Position numbers and translations under genes: made by a program. DNA of 64,000 bases from Cunninghamella blakesleeana. Lineage: Eukaryota; Mucoromycota; Mucoromycetes; Mucorales; Cunninghamellaceae. The stretch covers positions 3,143,501-3,207,500 of the forward strand of contig JAFCIZ010000001.1 of assembly GCA_017871115.1 (NCBI GenBank), given 5' to 3'. Below the pieces are notes generated by a model. The model had not been told where the DNA came from, did not search any database, and saw nothing but the letters and a program-made list of their open reading frames with translations. Of the stretch, positions 1 through 11,400 are shown piece by piece; position 1 is the first letter of the stretch; every line of letters begins with the position of its first letter.

Positions 1-81
1 TTATTTTTTTGATTTTGTTATTATCTATCAATGACAGGTTATAGATTTTAGTATTTTTTTTTTATTAATGATTATTTATAG

Positions 82-1463
82 AATTAATAGAGAATGGAAT
101 GAAAATGTTGCTAACTGTTACTGATTCACCTGGTTTTGGCGTTAAGTTCAATCGATCAAAAGAGTAATTATTTATTATGGTTTTTTTATATAAAAAAAGA
201 TCATCACCTTTTGGTAAAAGTATATATATAGAATGATTCTTATATTTTATTTTTAGCTTGGAACCTATTGTTAGATATATTGATAATCAATATGAAAATT
301 ATTATGAAAAAGAAAATAAAATTCAGAACAGAAAACCAATTCATGATACTCGTATACATTTGTGCTTTTATTTCATTAATCCTACTGGTCATAAGCAAGT
401 TACTTTTTTTTTTATTTAAAAATAAATTTAAGCAAAATGGCAATATATTGAACTTACGAAAAAATACAATCATTTTTTTAGTTTAAAAGAACTAGATATC
501 CTTACTTTAAAAGAACTTTCTTCAAGAGTCAATTTAATTCCTTTAATTGCTAGAGCCGATTCCTTTACTAATTCAGAAAAGATCAAATTTAAAACCATGG
601 TAATTATTTTTAATATATATCTGTAAATATATATATGTATATAATATTAATTATTATTCTTTTTATTTGAATTTTTGAAGATTTTAGAAGATTTCAAAAA
701 ATATAATATTTCTGTTTATCCTTTGGATTATGCTGGAAGCGATTATCCAAAGGAAATCTATGAAGTATGTGTTTGCTTTAAAAAATAATGATAATAATGA
801 CAACTGTTTTATATCGTATTCATTTTCTAAGAATTTTTTAAAATTAATAGCGCATCCCGTTTTGTATAATTGGTAGTGACGAGTTTATAAACTTGAATGG
901 ACAACAAATTCGTGGCCGTCAATATCCATGGGGAATTGTCGAAGTGGAAAATCCCAGCCATTCTGATTTTATTTATTTACGAAAAATGTTAATGGAGTAT
1001 TTGTTAGCTGATTTACAAGAATGGACTCATCATGAACATTATCATAATTATCGAGCTAAAAAACTATTGAAGGATAATACATGTAGATCAGAATCGCTTT
1101 TACTTTGTGATGATGACTATGATGAACGTATTGAAGGTTTAAAAACAACTTTATTATATGATCTATCTGGAAAAGAAGAAAAAATACAACGTCAGTTAGC
1201 TGATAAAGTTTGGCAATCTGAATATCGATTCCGTCAATGGGAAGAAGAGGTAAATAATAACTAAAAAAAATTGATATAGATACAGAGTAATAATAAATAT
1301 ATAAATATATAAATAAATAATATTAATCATCGATTGTAATTTGATTATATAGATAAATAAAAAAAGAGAACAGCTAAATAGGGAATTAGAAAACCAACGC
1401 CTATTACTTGAACAAACACACTTACAATTGAAACAAGAAGAAAGTTATAGGAAACAATGGTAA
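82..1463 (+). CDS. Septin GTPase, 5' end outside the window
   Basis: Septins are GTP-binding proteins that assemble into filaments at the cell cortex, septum and bud or branch necks. Exons read as 82-163, 257-394, 482-599, 681-764, 851-1249 and 1353-1463, all phase-consistent, stop TAA at 1461. Visible motifs in order: the G3 motif TDSPGFG; the septin block DTRIHLCFYFINPTGH; the G4 motif ARAD (AKAD in most septins); the septin unique element, with IPFCIIGSDE and RGRQYPWG; then a charged C-terminal coiled coil rich in Glu, Gln and Lys. The P-loop (G1) must lie upstream of the window. The intron at 395-481 has a GC donor instead of GT. Bases 1-81 look like the end of an intron. The septin subgroup (Cdc3/10/11/12) cannot be fixed from this part. 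The gene converges on the gene at 1717-2525. Confidence 0.9.
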
Positions 1464-1659
1464 TAAAATATTTTTTTAAAATAATAATAATAATATAATA
1501 ATTATAATAAAGTCTTTATTCATTTATTCGTTTTTTTTTTAAAATAGGAATTCAAAAAAAAAATAAAATAGTCTAATAGCCATTTCATTAATGATCCAGT
1601 GGTCTAAAAAATAGTAATAATAATAGTAAATAATAGATCGGTTCATTACTTTTTTTTTT

Positions 1660-1694
<35 letters not shown>

Positions 1695-1716
1695 AATAAT
1701 AAAAAAATGTGATATA

Positions 1717-2189
1717 TTACCTGTTAAATCCACCACGTCTATTCATATATTGTCGATATTTCATTGGTTTTTTCACATTAGCTCCAGAGACATCAGCTCC
1801 TACTACCTTTTTGTTTTTCGTTGTATCAAATCCACTAAAGCCCATTAATTTCATCATTTTAGTTTCATCATCATCATCGTCTTGTATTTCCTTTTCTTTA
1901 TCCACGGAAGGTGATCGATCTTTATTTTTATGCGACTCTTTTCTATTATTTGACCTAATACATTTTATCTATTAATATAAATGATGTTCCGATAAACTTT
2001 TTTTCTTTCTTTCTTTCTATTATATTATATTTTATATTTTACCTTCTAGGACTACGTGAACGTCTGTGACGAGATCTTGAACGAGAGCGGCTTGAAGAAC
2101 GACGACGTCTATAATCTTTTTTATATATATATTTATATTTTTATATATAATCTATTATTAATTGTATGTTTAAATAAGGCTGAAAATAC

Positions 2190-2261
<72 letters not shown>

Positions 2262-2525
2262 CATTATTATTACTATTATTATTATTTTACTTTTACCTTC
2301 TATACTATCATCACGTCTTCTTGAATGTCTGTCAGAACTTCTTTTTCTCCTTGGTGATGGTGATCGACTATGTTTTCTTTTACTACTTCTATGTCTGTAT
2401 GGTGAAGGTGAGCGTGATCGATCCGGATCATCGAGATCTTTATATCTACTTCGCCTTGGAGGTGTAGGTGAACGAGATAAATCTCTGTGTCTACTACGTC
2501 TTGGTGGTGTAGGTGAACGTGGCAT
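1717..2525 (-). CDS. SNRNP27: U4/U6.U5 tri-snRNP 27 kDa SR-type protein
   Basis: This is a subunit of the U4/U6.U5 tri-snRNP, acting in the nucleus during spliceosome activation. Model: exons 2297-2525, 2043-2115 and 1717-1942 on the minus strand, 175 residues. The N-terminus is an RS/RSP domain starting MPRSPTPPRRSR with repeated SRSP units, continued in the middle exon as [14 protein letters not shown]. The C-terminus carries the family signature MGFSGFDTT followed by KYRQYMNRRGGFNR, which is nearly invariant from animals to fungi. The human protein has a few more residues after GGFNR; here the stop follows directly. The first intron holds a long (TA)n-(TTA)n tract. The gene lies head to head with TAF1, 246 bp between the two starts. 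The choice between two GTAAAA donors 6 bp apart at the end of exon 1 is uncertain by two codons. Confidence 0.9.
2193..2288. repeat. (TA)n-(TTA)n compound microsatellite
   Basis: About 38 bp of TA dinucleotide followed by about 55 bp of imperfect TTA trinucleotide, inside intron 1 of the SNRNP27 gene. Any peptide read through it is an artefact. Confidence 0.95.
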
Positions 2526-2771
2526 TGATAATATACAGACAAGAAAGAAAGAAAAGTTAGAAGCAAGTTTTTTAAAAAAAATTGGGAAATAAAAAATTCA
2601 TGGCGGTGTTTAGAAATTATTCCATATATAAAAATTAAACCAATGAAATTTAAAATAGCCTTGTTTTTTTCCTCAACTCTTTTTTTTTTTTCCTTCTTTC
2701 ACTTTCTTTTTAATAATAATAATAAACTAATCAGTTATATTTAAGTACTATTACATAAATTTACATTATAT
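2526..2771. promoter_or_regulatory. Shared divergent promoter region SNRNP27 / TAF1
   Basis: The two ATGs are 246 bp apart on opposite strands, so both 5' UTRs and promoters must fit here. Seen: a pyrimidine-rich tract at about 2668-2711, and the sequence ATGGCGGTG near 2600, one of few CG-containing words nearby. No individual site can be assigned from sequence alone. Confidence 0.45.
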
Positions 2772-5700
2772 ATGTCTTTTGCTGGTTATCTTTTTGGTAA
2801 CGTTGATGAACATGGTCAACTCGATACTGATTTAGACGATGTATGAACAACAACAATAATAATAATAAAAATTAAATGCAGGATAAAAGCCGATGTCAAA
2901 AAGCCTTTATTTTTATTATGTTTATTCTGTCAAATCTATAATTAGAAATACAAATGCTCATTACTCACTACTTTTTCTTCCTCTCTCATTCTTTCTTTTT
3001 TTCTTTTTCTTTTTTTTCCCTTCTATTATATTTCTATTTTCATTTTTATTATTCGTGTAGGATTTAAGAGAATCGTTACAACATGTAGATTCAGGCGTTA
3101 TATCAAAAATTTTTAATAGCGATACATTAAATCTTGGTGGTGGGGAGCAATCATTAAACGTTGATATGGACGAAGATCAAGACGATGAGGACGATGATAT
3201 GATGGATAGTAATCAAGCTTTATCACAAAGAATTCCTACTGTTCATTCGTCAGATGCTATTGATTATTCAGATTTTGATGAAACAGTACCAGATGATCCA
3301 ATGTTTTCAGATAAATATTATCGACGAGGAATGGGTATCGTAAAACAAAACTCCACTTTGCAACGATCTCGACTTAGCTTAGTAAGTGATAATTATGAAG
3401 AAGAAGACGAAGAAGAAGACGAGGAGCATAGTAGTCCAGCATCTTTGCCAGCTCCTCCGTCATCTTTACATACTCCTCCGTCTTTACAATCATCACAACT
3501 GACATCAGCATTAATATTCACTCCTAAATCAATACCATCATTTCCTACCGACACAACACAAAAAGCTGACCAATTATTATCAAAAGTAAATATAAAAGAA
3601 TTATTTCCAGGATTTGAAAAAGGCAAAGTCCTAAAGTTTTCAGATCTTTTTAATACAAAAATTAAACGCCCACCTAAACTCCATCCGAATAAAAAAAGTA
3701 ATTCATGCAATATTATTATTATAATCTTAAAAAAAAGAAAAAAGAAAAAAAAAGGACCTGATATGATTATATATAATATACTTACGGTTTATTTATATAT
3801 CTATTTACTCAATATAACTGTTTATTAGTAATATTTAATGAAGGAATGGAATATGAAATTAATCGTGATGAACAAGCAGTATTCAATCGTACATCCAAAG
3901 CAGAAAGATTAAGATGGAGAATGGAACAATTATCAACTACAAAAAAAAGGAAATTAGATATAGAAGCAATTCAAGATCATTATTCAAGGGTTGATGAAGA
4001 TGATGATTTATCTACTCATGGGTCAGATGAAGAATTGAATATAGTAATTATTAAATGATAATAATAATAATAATCTTAATAGTACAAACTTATTCATGTT
4101 ATTTATAACTAATATATAAAAAAATGTATTATTTGTATTATTACTAATTATTATTGTTTAGGAAAAATTTAAAAATGGCCCTTCTCAAATGATTGAAAAT
4201 GATAAATTGTATCATTCTGTTGTGCTAGAACCATGGGAAGAGCAAATATATTGGGGTTCAGATGAAGAAGAAAATCTCTTTGGGTAAATATTAACATATG
4301 CAAAAGAAAAGGAGAAAGGAAAAGGAAAAAAGAAGAAAACTGTAAATATATTTCATATATGTCTATTTCTAATTTTTATAACATTTTTTATTTTTTAAAT
4401 TACTATTTAGAGTTGAAAATGAACTTAAGCATAAAGTGGAATTTAAGCATATAAATAAAGAGCTAGAAGAAGGGGATTGGTTATCAGCTGTTCAATGGGA
4501 TCGTGAAAAAATAGATGAAAGATTTATGAAAATCAACCTAGACTTAAATGACCCACATATGTTATTTGACTGTGAGGAAGTGGAAGCAACTAAAGCACAG
4601 CTCATTGTACCAAAACATGTTAAGAAGGGGAGAAAACCAATACCTAGACCAATACCTAAAGTAACTTTCCATCCATATTTAATGATCCACATATGTAAAA
4701 TTATAAACTAATTTTTATATATATATATATATATTTCGTTCTTTCAGGTACCAATTGTTTATAATACTGACACTGAACCACATAGCAAATTACCATTAAA
4801 CAGGTTTAACCTTTCAAATGACAAGTTTTATGATTCACATTATATTGGACGTCTGGTACGTGTACGGCAAACTCTGGGTGAACTGGAAGTATCTCATTCT
4901 TTACCTGCATTAAAGCTACATCCTGCATTGGTAAATTATCATTTATATAAAGCAAATTTATATATTCCAAGTATTTTCGACCTGTACATTTTTTTTAATT
5001 AATCTTTTATTATTATTATTATTATTGCTACTACTACTACTTTTATAAACGAACTTTAGTATAAAACAAAATTATCCAAGACCGAGTTACGATCCTTCCA
5101 TCGACCATTACTTCAACCACCAATTGGAACTGATATACAGTTCTCTAGAGTTAAAGCAACTAAAAGAAAGAAGAAGGACAAGAAGAAACCATCGTCTGAA
5201 TTTATGCGTACTACAAAAGATTTATCATTGAAGGACACTTCATCGTTTGTACTATTAGAATATTCCGAAGAAAATCCACCTATTATATCTAATGCTGGCA
5301 TGGGATCATTAATCATTAATTATTATCGAAAAACTGAACCTAAAGATGAATATATACCTAATGTAAGATAATAGTATATATAAAAAAGATAATATATATA
5401 TTTTTATATATATATATGTATAGTACTTAAACTTGTGCATAATTTTTCCTTTTCTTTTCTATTTTTTTAAATATATTTAGAATGATATCGGTGAGCCATT
5501 TGTCTTGGATATTGAAGATACATCACCATTTATGACATTCGGTAATGTTGAACCTGGTCAGAATATTACAGTATTATACAATAACCTTATTCGAGCACCT
5601 CTATTTAGACATCAAGTAAAGCATACTGACTTTTTATTAGTGAAAAGTACTTATAAGGGTACTGTCAAATACTATATCCGTGAAATTCCTGCAATTTATG

Positions 5701-7672
5701 TGATTGGTCAGACCTACCCTGTGCAAGAAGTACCTGGCCCACATTCTAGAAAAGTAACCACCACAGTAAAAAACCGACTTCAAGTAGTAGCTTATCGTAT
5801 TATTAAAAGCAATCCTCAACATCGGTTAAAAATGAGTAAACTGGCACAACGATTCCCCGAATATTCAGACATTCAAATTCGTCAACGATTAAAAGAATTT
5901 TTGGAATTTCATCGTAGAAGTAAAGATGGTGGTGGAGGATATTGGAAACCAAGAGGTAATGGAATTCCTCCTGACGAAGAAGAATTAAGAAAAATGGCAT
6001 CTCCTGAAATGGTTTGTTTATATGAAAGCATGCTCGTTGGAGAAAGACATTTACAAGATCTCGGTTATGGTGACGTGAACGATGAAGATGAAGGCGGTGA
6101 TGGAGGTGATTCAAAATTGGAAACAGAACAACAGTTGGCTCCTTGGTTTTCAACTCGTAACTTTATTAATGCAAGCCAAGGAAAAGCTATGTTGAAATTA
6201 TACGGTGCTGGGGATCCTACTGGTCGTGGTGAAGGGTTTAGTTTTATTCGTGTTTCAATGAAAGATATATTTTTACGTGCTGGTGAATCTGCTGAAGAAA
6301 AATTAGGTAAATTATAAATTTATATTAATGTAGTTTTATAAATATTTTTTTTTTTACTATCATTTTACTCATCGACTTTTTTTATTTTTTATTTTTTATT
6401 TTTTTATAATTATTATATGTATATTATAGCACAAATTGAAGCTCGCCCTAAAAGTGCTCACAGATATAACGTTGCTGAACAACAACAAATTTATCGTGAA
6501 GAAGTAATTTAGTTTTTTTTTTTTTAAAAAAGAGTTGACAGATAAAAGTGTAAATTAATATACTGATTATATATATTTATATTTATATGCACAGATTGCT
6601 AGAATATGGAAAGCTCAGTTAGATTCTTTACAAAATCCAGAAGAACCTACTTTATCTGATCATGAAGAAGAACGCGATGTTGATGACCTTGACGCTCAAA
6701 GTCCATATATGGTAATGAAATGCAAAATATATTTTAATATTATGTATTATTGTAAAGTCTTTTTTTAACACATAAATTAAAAAATAATATTAACTAATTT
6801 TTTTATTTTATTTTATTTATTTCTATTATATATATTTATGTAGTCACCGTTACCAGGGACTCCATCTTATCGTCGATATGATCGTGCAGTTTCAGAAATG
6901 GATGATGATGATATCTCTGTTACTGGTAGTGTCAGTTCGCATATAAATAATCCTAACAAACATTTGATAATTCGTCGATTAATGAAACAATCTGATGGTG
7001 AAAAAGTATGGCAACAAGAAATTATAAGAGATCCTGTAGTTATTAAATCTTATTTAAGTCAAAGACGAATGATTGAAGAAGAACTTTCAAAGTAAGTATT
7101 TTTTTCGTTTCAAAAATAAACTAAAAATAGTATGTTAAATTATTTTGATTTTTAATTAATATATATTTCAATTTCAATTATAATCTACCAGTACTGAAGG
7201 CTTGGACTCTACAGATGATGGTGAGAATAATTCTCGAATGAAAAAGCGAGTTCAAGATCAATTGGCTAAATTGAAAAAGAGCGCTGAAAGACGTCGTCAA
7301 AGACAACTTACTAAACAAGCTGGATTAGCTGAAAATCCTGTACTAGGTTTAATCCGTGGAAAACGAAGTGAAGGAGCTATGGTAAATTAATATAGCAACA
7401 AAATAATAATACGAGTAATATAATAAAGACGAGGGTAAAAGGAGCAAAAAGATAGTTGTATTGATTTTATTTTTATTTTTTATTTTTTATTTTAGCGCCG
7501 TTGTGGTAATTGTGGTCAGCTTGGTCATATGAAAACAAATAAAAATTGTCCAATGTTTTATATAGTTAATAGCCAACAAAATAACAATAACAGTAATAAT
7601 CCTGATAGTAACACACCTCAAGATGCAACTCCAAAAACCCCTGCTTCGCCATCAATTACAGAACAGCTCTAG
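2772..7672 (+). CDS. TAF1: TFIID subunit 1 (TAF1), no bromodomain
   Basis: TAF1 is the largest TFIID subunit and scaffolds TBP and TAF7 at RNA polymerase II promoters. Thirteen exons: 2772-2840, 3061-3697, 3844-4043, 4162-4283, 4411-4660, 4748-4930, 5060-5362, 5481-6306, 6430-6503, 6595-6711, 6844-7091, 7192-7381 and 7496-7672, giving 1131 residues. The N-terminus GYLFGNVDEHGQLDTD matches the TBP-binding TAND region; an acidic segment with DAIDYSDFDE follows. The central DUF3591 core includes QEVPGPHSRKV and a winged-helix part around residues 700-745 (KMSKLAQRFPEYSDIQIRQR). Near the C-terminus is a CX2CX4HX6C zinc knuckle (C1076, C1079, H1084, C1091). No bromodomain follows, as in yeast Taf1 and unlike the animal protein. 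The start is chosen because the conserved TAND motif begins at residue 5. It converges on the UNC80-like gene. Confidence 0.93.
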
Positions 7673-8429
7673 TATGATATTATAAATATGGAGCACGTTT
7701 AATATATGTATTATTCATTTTTATCAATTAATAATAACAAAAGAAAAAAAGAATAGAGCTTTACTAAATAATAACTATTGTACATAAATATCATTTAAAA
7801 ATTATATAAAAAAGCTATATATATTAAAAAAATTATAATAAAACACCTTTTCCCCATAGCACATTTTTTTCAAGTAAAAAAATTAAATTCAGTTTGATGT
7901 TTATGCATAATTTTTTTTTGCGTTTGATTTTATTAAGAAAATAAAAGTTTTTTAATATATTTTTTTTTGTAAACTACAAGATTTTGTGATTATTTAGAAT
8001 AAAGTACTAACAAATATACCTTTTTTTTTTTTTAAAAAATCTCCTCGAGATAATATCCTGAAGATATGGTTTATATTTAAACTATTTGAAGAGATTTTTT
8101 TGGAATTTTTATTTTATAAAAATTCCAAAAATAACACTAATCTATTATATATATATATATTTTCATATATATCTCAAATTGTAGGATAAAACTAATAAAC
8201 AAGATTAAATTTAACTGGTTTATGTATGAATGGTCTTTTTTTATATTATATTCAATAAAAAAAATAATAATCACTTTTGTAGTTATAATTTACTATATAC
8301 ATTTTATTTTTTTATTAAATAAATAAATAAATAAAAAAATTATTTTGATAAGCTAGAATTCAAAATCCAATTTTTTAATACATGTACATATACATATATA
8401 TACGTATATCGAGTAAGTACTTAATTGTT
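7673..8429. other. Intergenic, two convergent 3' ends
   Basis: Very AT-rich spacer between the TAF1 and UNC80-like stop codons. It contains AATAAA-type words suitable for polyadenylation (for example near 7837) and inverted repeats at 8034-8131. No coding signal is seen. Confidence 0.6.
8097..8131. repeat. Perfect 16-bp-arm inverted repeat
   Basis: Arms 8097-8112 and 8116-8131 are exact reverse complements around a 3-base TTT loop; the core arm is TTGGAATTTTTAT. A second inverted repeat, AAAAAATCTC at 8034-8043 with GAGATTTTTT at 8091-8100, overlaps its left arm. It sits between two convergent 3' ends, so a transcript 3'-end hairpin is one option and a degenerate small element another. Confidence 0.8.
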
Positions 8430-11400
8430 TTATGTATTTAGTGACATGATTTCTTCATACATTTTTAATAATAATTTCCAATCACTAATCATTTGTCCAA
8501 CAGCATAACGATACGTCCAAGACCTTAAATCCACTATCTTTTCATTGGTATAGTTTAATGACTGTTGACCTGTCATGAGCTGTATTTTACTTATTGAAGT
8601 AGCAGAAGTTTCAGATATTAAATAAAGGGTTGGGAGTTGATATTGTTGCTGTAATGAAGGTCGACCAGATTCAGATTGTCGTTGCTGTTGCTGTTGTTGC
8701 GCAGAGTGAGGAGATAATGTTGCATAATTATAATTATTATTACTATTATCTGGTTTTATATTTTCGGATGAAATTATATTTGATTCAAGTGGTGGTATAT
8801 TTTTTATTATTGAGGGAGATAATGGAGGTAATTGTTGTTGTTGGTGATGATCGGAGTAAGTGCTATTTCTAAATGATGAATCTAAGTTAATTTCAACAGA
8901 GGTATGATTGGTATAATAAAATGGTGATGAAGGATGCCATTTTTCTCTTATTTTTGCATTGTGTCCCCAGCTTTTCCATTTAGATATATTATTATTATTA
9001 TTATTACTGTTAGAGGATTGTGTTAAAATAGGCGACTTAGTAGACGGAGTCGTTACATAAGGTGACGATACTAAAGCTGATGATGTATATTCCAATAATT
9101 TTTCATGTACAAAAGAGTTAAGTAATAAAACCAATGGTGTTTTATAGTACATAATAAATTCCAGGAAACGCCAAGAAGCAAAATCAAATATAACATGAAC
9201 GGATGGAGGAGGAGTGTTATTATTGTTATTATTGTTACTAGCGTTCATACCAGGTGACCTAATGCTCGAAAAGGGAGAACCGAAATGATTTCCATGTGTC
9301 AATGGTGAAGGAATACCTGTTATAGGCGTAGAGAGAGCTGATTTTGATCTTGATTTAGCCAATTTAAGGTAATAATCACTGAATATCATTGCATCTTTTA
9401 TAAAGTATGCCAACTTAGTCCACAAGCCATTAATTTTATCAAATGATTTGCCAGCACGAACAATAATAATTTTCATAGCATTCAAACTTAAAGCCAAAAG
9501 TAGAATATTTGATGAAGTTGTTCTTAATTTATTTATCTTGCTATTATCTTGTTCTGATCCATCCATTGTAACGCTAATTTCTTGTTCTAAAGCTTCATTT
9601 GTATCTCCAGTTGCTATATTACTCATGTTTCCATTACTGCTGCTATGATTAATATTATTGTTATTGAATTTCATACTTGCAATTGTTGTCTGAGAAAATA
9701 TATTATGCGATGGTTTATATTTTTCAAAATAATCTTGATTTGATGCTTTCATGACATAGCCCAATAAACGTAGCCATTGATTAGTTGGGTCTCTTCGAAA
9801 TCTAGTATCAACAACTAGAGTACGACCATTTTGTAAAGAAAATTGAAGACATAGGGGAATGATGATTTTGCCCATCAAGAGAGCTGTGGGAGGTAAAGAT
9901 TCAATTTCGGATAATGTATCAAGAGGTGAGTTCTCCATCATTATTAATAATAGCTCTACCATTGCATTACAAAACCTTTCATAAATAATTTTGTCATCTG
10001 AAAATTCTTGACTTCCATTATTTACAAGTGATAATCCAAGTGATATAAATTTATCTTTTATCAATAAGGCAATTTCGTTCATTTGGAATGATTTTCTTTG
10101 CCCATTTTTTAATATGATAGCCAAACCTTGATAGAGACCACTTCCATCTAAAACAGTATGCTGACCGTGCCACTGTGTATATATATGCTGAAGTGTCTTT
10201 TTAAGAGCTTTAGTATAATTACGTGCCCCATTCATAGATTGAATTGCATCTGTTATATAATTTTTCATCCATATTGTAGATTTCTTTTTCCCACCAATGG
10301 CACCTGTTTCACGTAAAACAATTCGTATAATTTGACCCATCTTTTCATGGTTTAATTCTGAAAGTGAACCACCAAGTTTAAAATATTGCTGAATAAGTTT
10401 AACAAAATCCATTTTGATTTTAATACGATCATTTTGTTGCCAATGCTTTCCATACATATGTTGTTGCTGTTGTTGAAATGCTGAACCTATCCCTTGTTGA
10501 TGATTATTCGTACTATTATCCATAAGCGATTCATTTTGATTATGATTATTATTATTATTGTCGCTCATAAAATCAATATTAATTTCTGTTGATGATGCTG
10601 ATGATGTTGAATGCTCTGTAGTTGGAGCGTGTTCATACGTTGGCGTGGCATTTTTACTAAATTTCATAAAAACATCTACTAAAGCCGCCATTCCTTCATC
10701 TATTAATGGAATTAAATCTGATAATTGATAAAATCGTGTTAACATAAGGTGTAATACATTGATAAACTGTTCAGCACGTACAGAACCAGGGTCATAAGCA
10801 ATGATAGTAAGGAATAGTTTGATAAAATTAGATAAGGAAAATGGACGGTTATTATAATTATTGATCACTAATGGAGCAATAGGAGCTGTTACACTGCGGG
10901 CTAAAGGTTTTAGGATGGATGTTGATAATGGCATCGTCATAGGGCTGCTAACTACATCGATACGTTCTTGTATGCTACGTTCATGATCATCTAATTCAAT
11001 CTGTAATTGAAGCCCAAGTACATCAGAGGTGGCACCTAGTTGTGGTGGATTATGCATTGCTGTCATTAAAGAGAATAAATTGTCAATCATCCAATTCCCA
11101 AGAGTTGTAGAACGATTATATGCTTTTAATGTTAAAGGAACAAGTGATCCAAGCATTTGAAATATAAATGAATCTTCATGTACAGGATAAAACCGACACC
11201 AAGCGAATGTAATAGCTGATCGAATAGGAGGTATATGTTCTGTTTGGCAATATACTTTAAAAAGAGCAGGTAAAAAAATCCCATAGCCATAGTTTGATGA
11301 AAACATCCGTTTAAATTTGGTAACAACGCGCGTATAAAGAATGAGCGCTTGACTAATAATTCCATAATCATTACTGTGTTTTGTAATAATATCATTTACA

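Noticed and set aside
2193..2592. Long plus-strand open frame antisense to SNRNP27 exon 1 with Ile/Tyr runs
   Set aside because: It is translated simple repeat plus the complement of an RS-domain exon.
4661..4711. Continuation of the TAF1 exon through VTFHPYLMIHI
   Set aside because: The donor near 4694 gives the wrong phase for the next exon; the donor at 4661 joins in frame to VPIVYNTDTEP.
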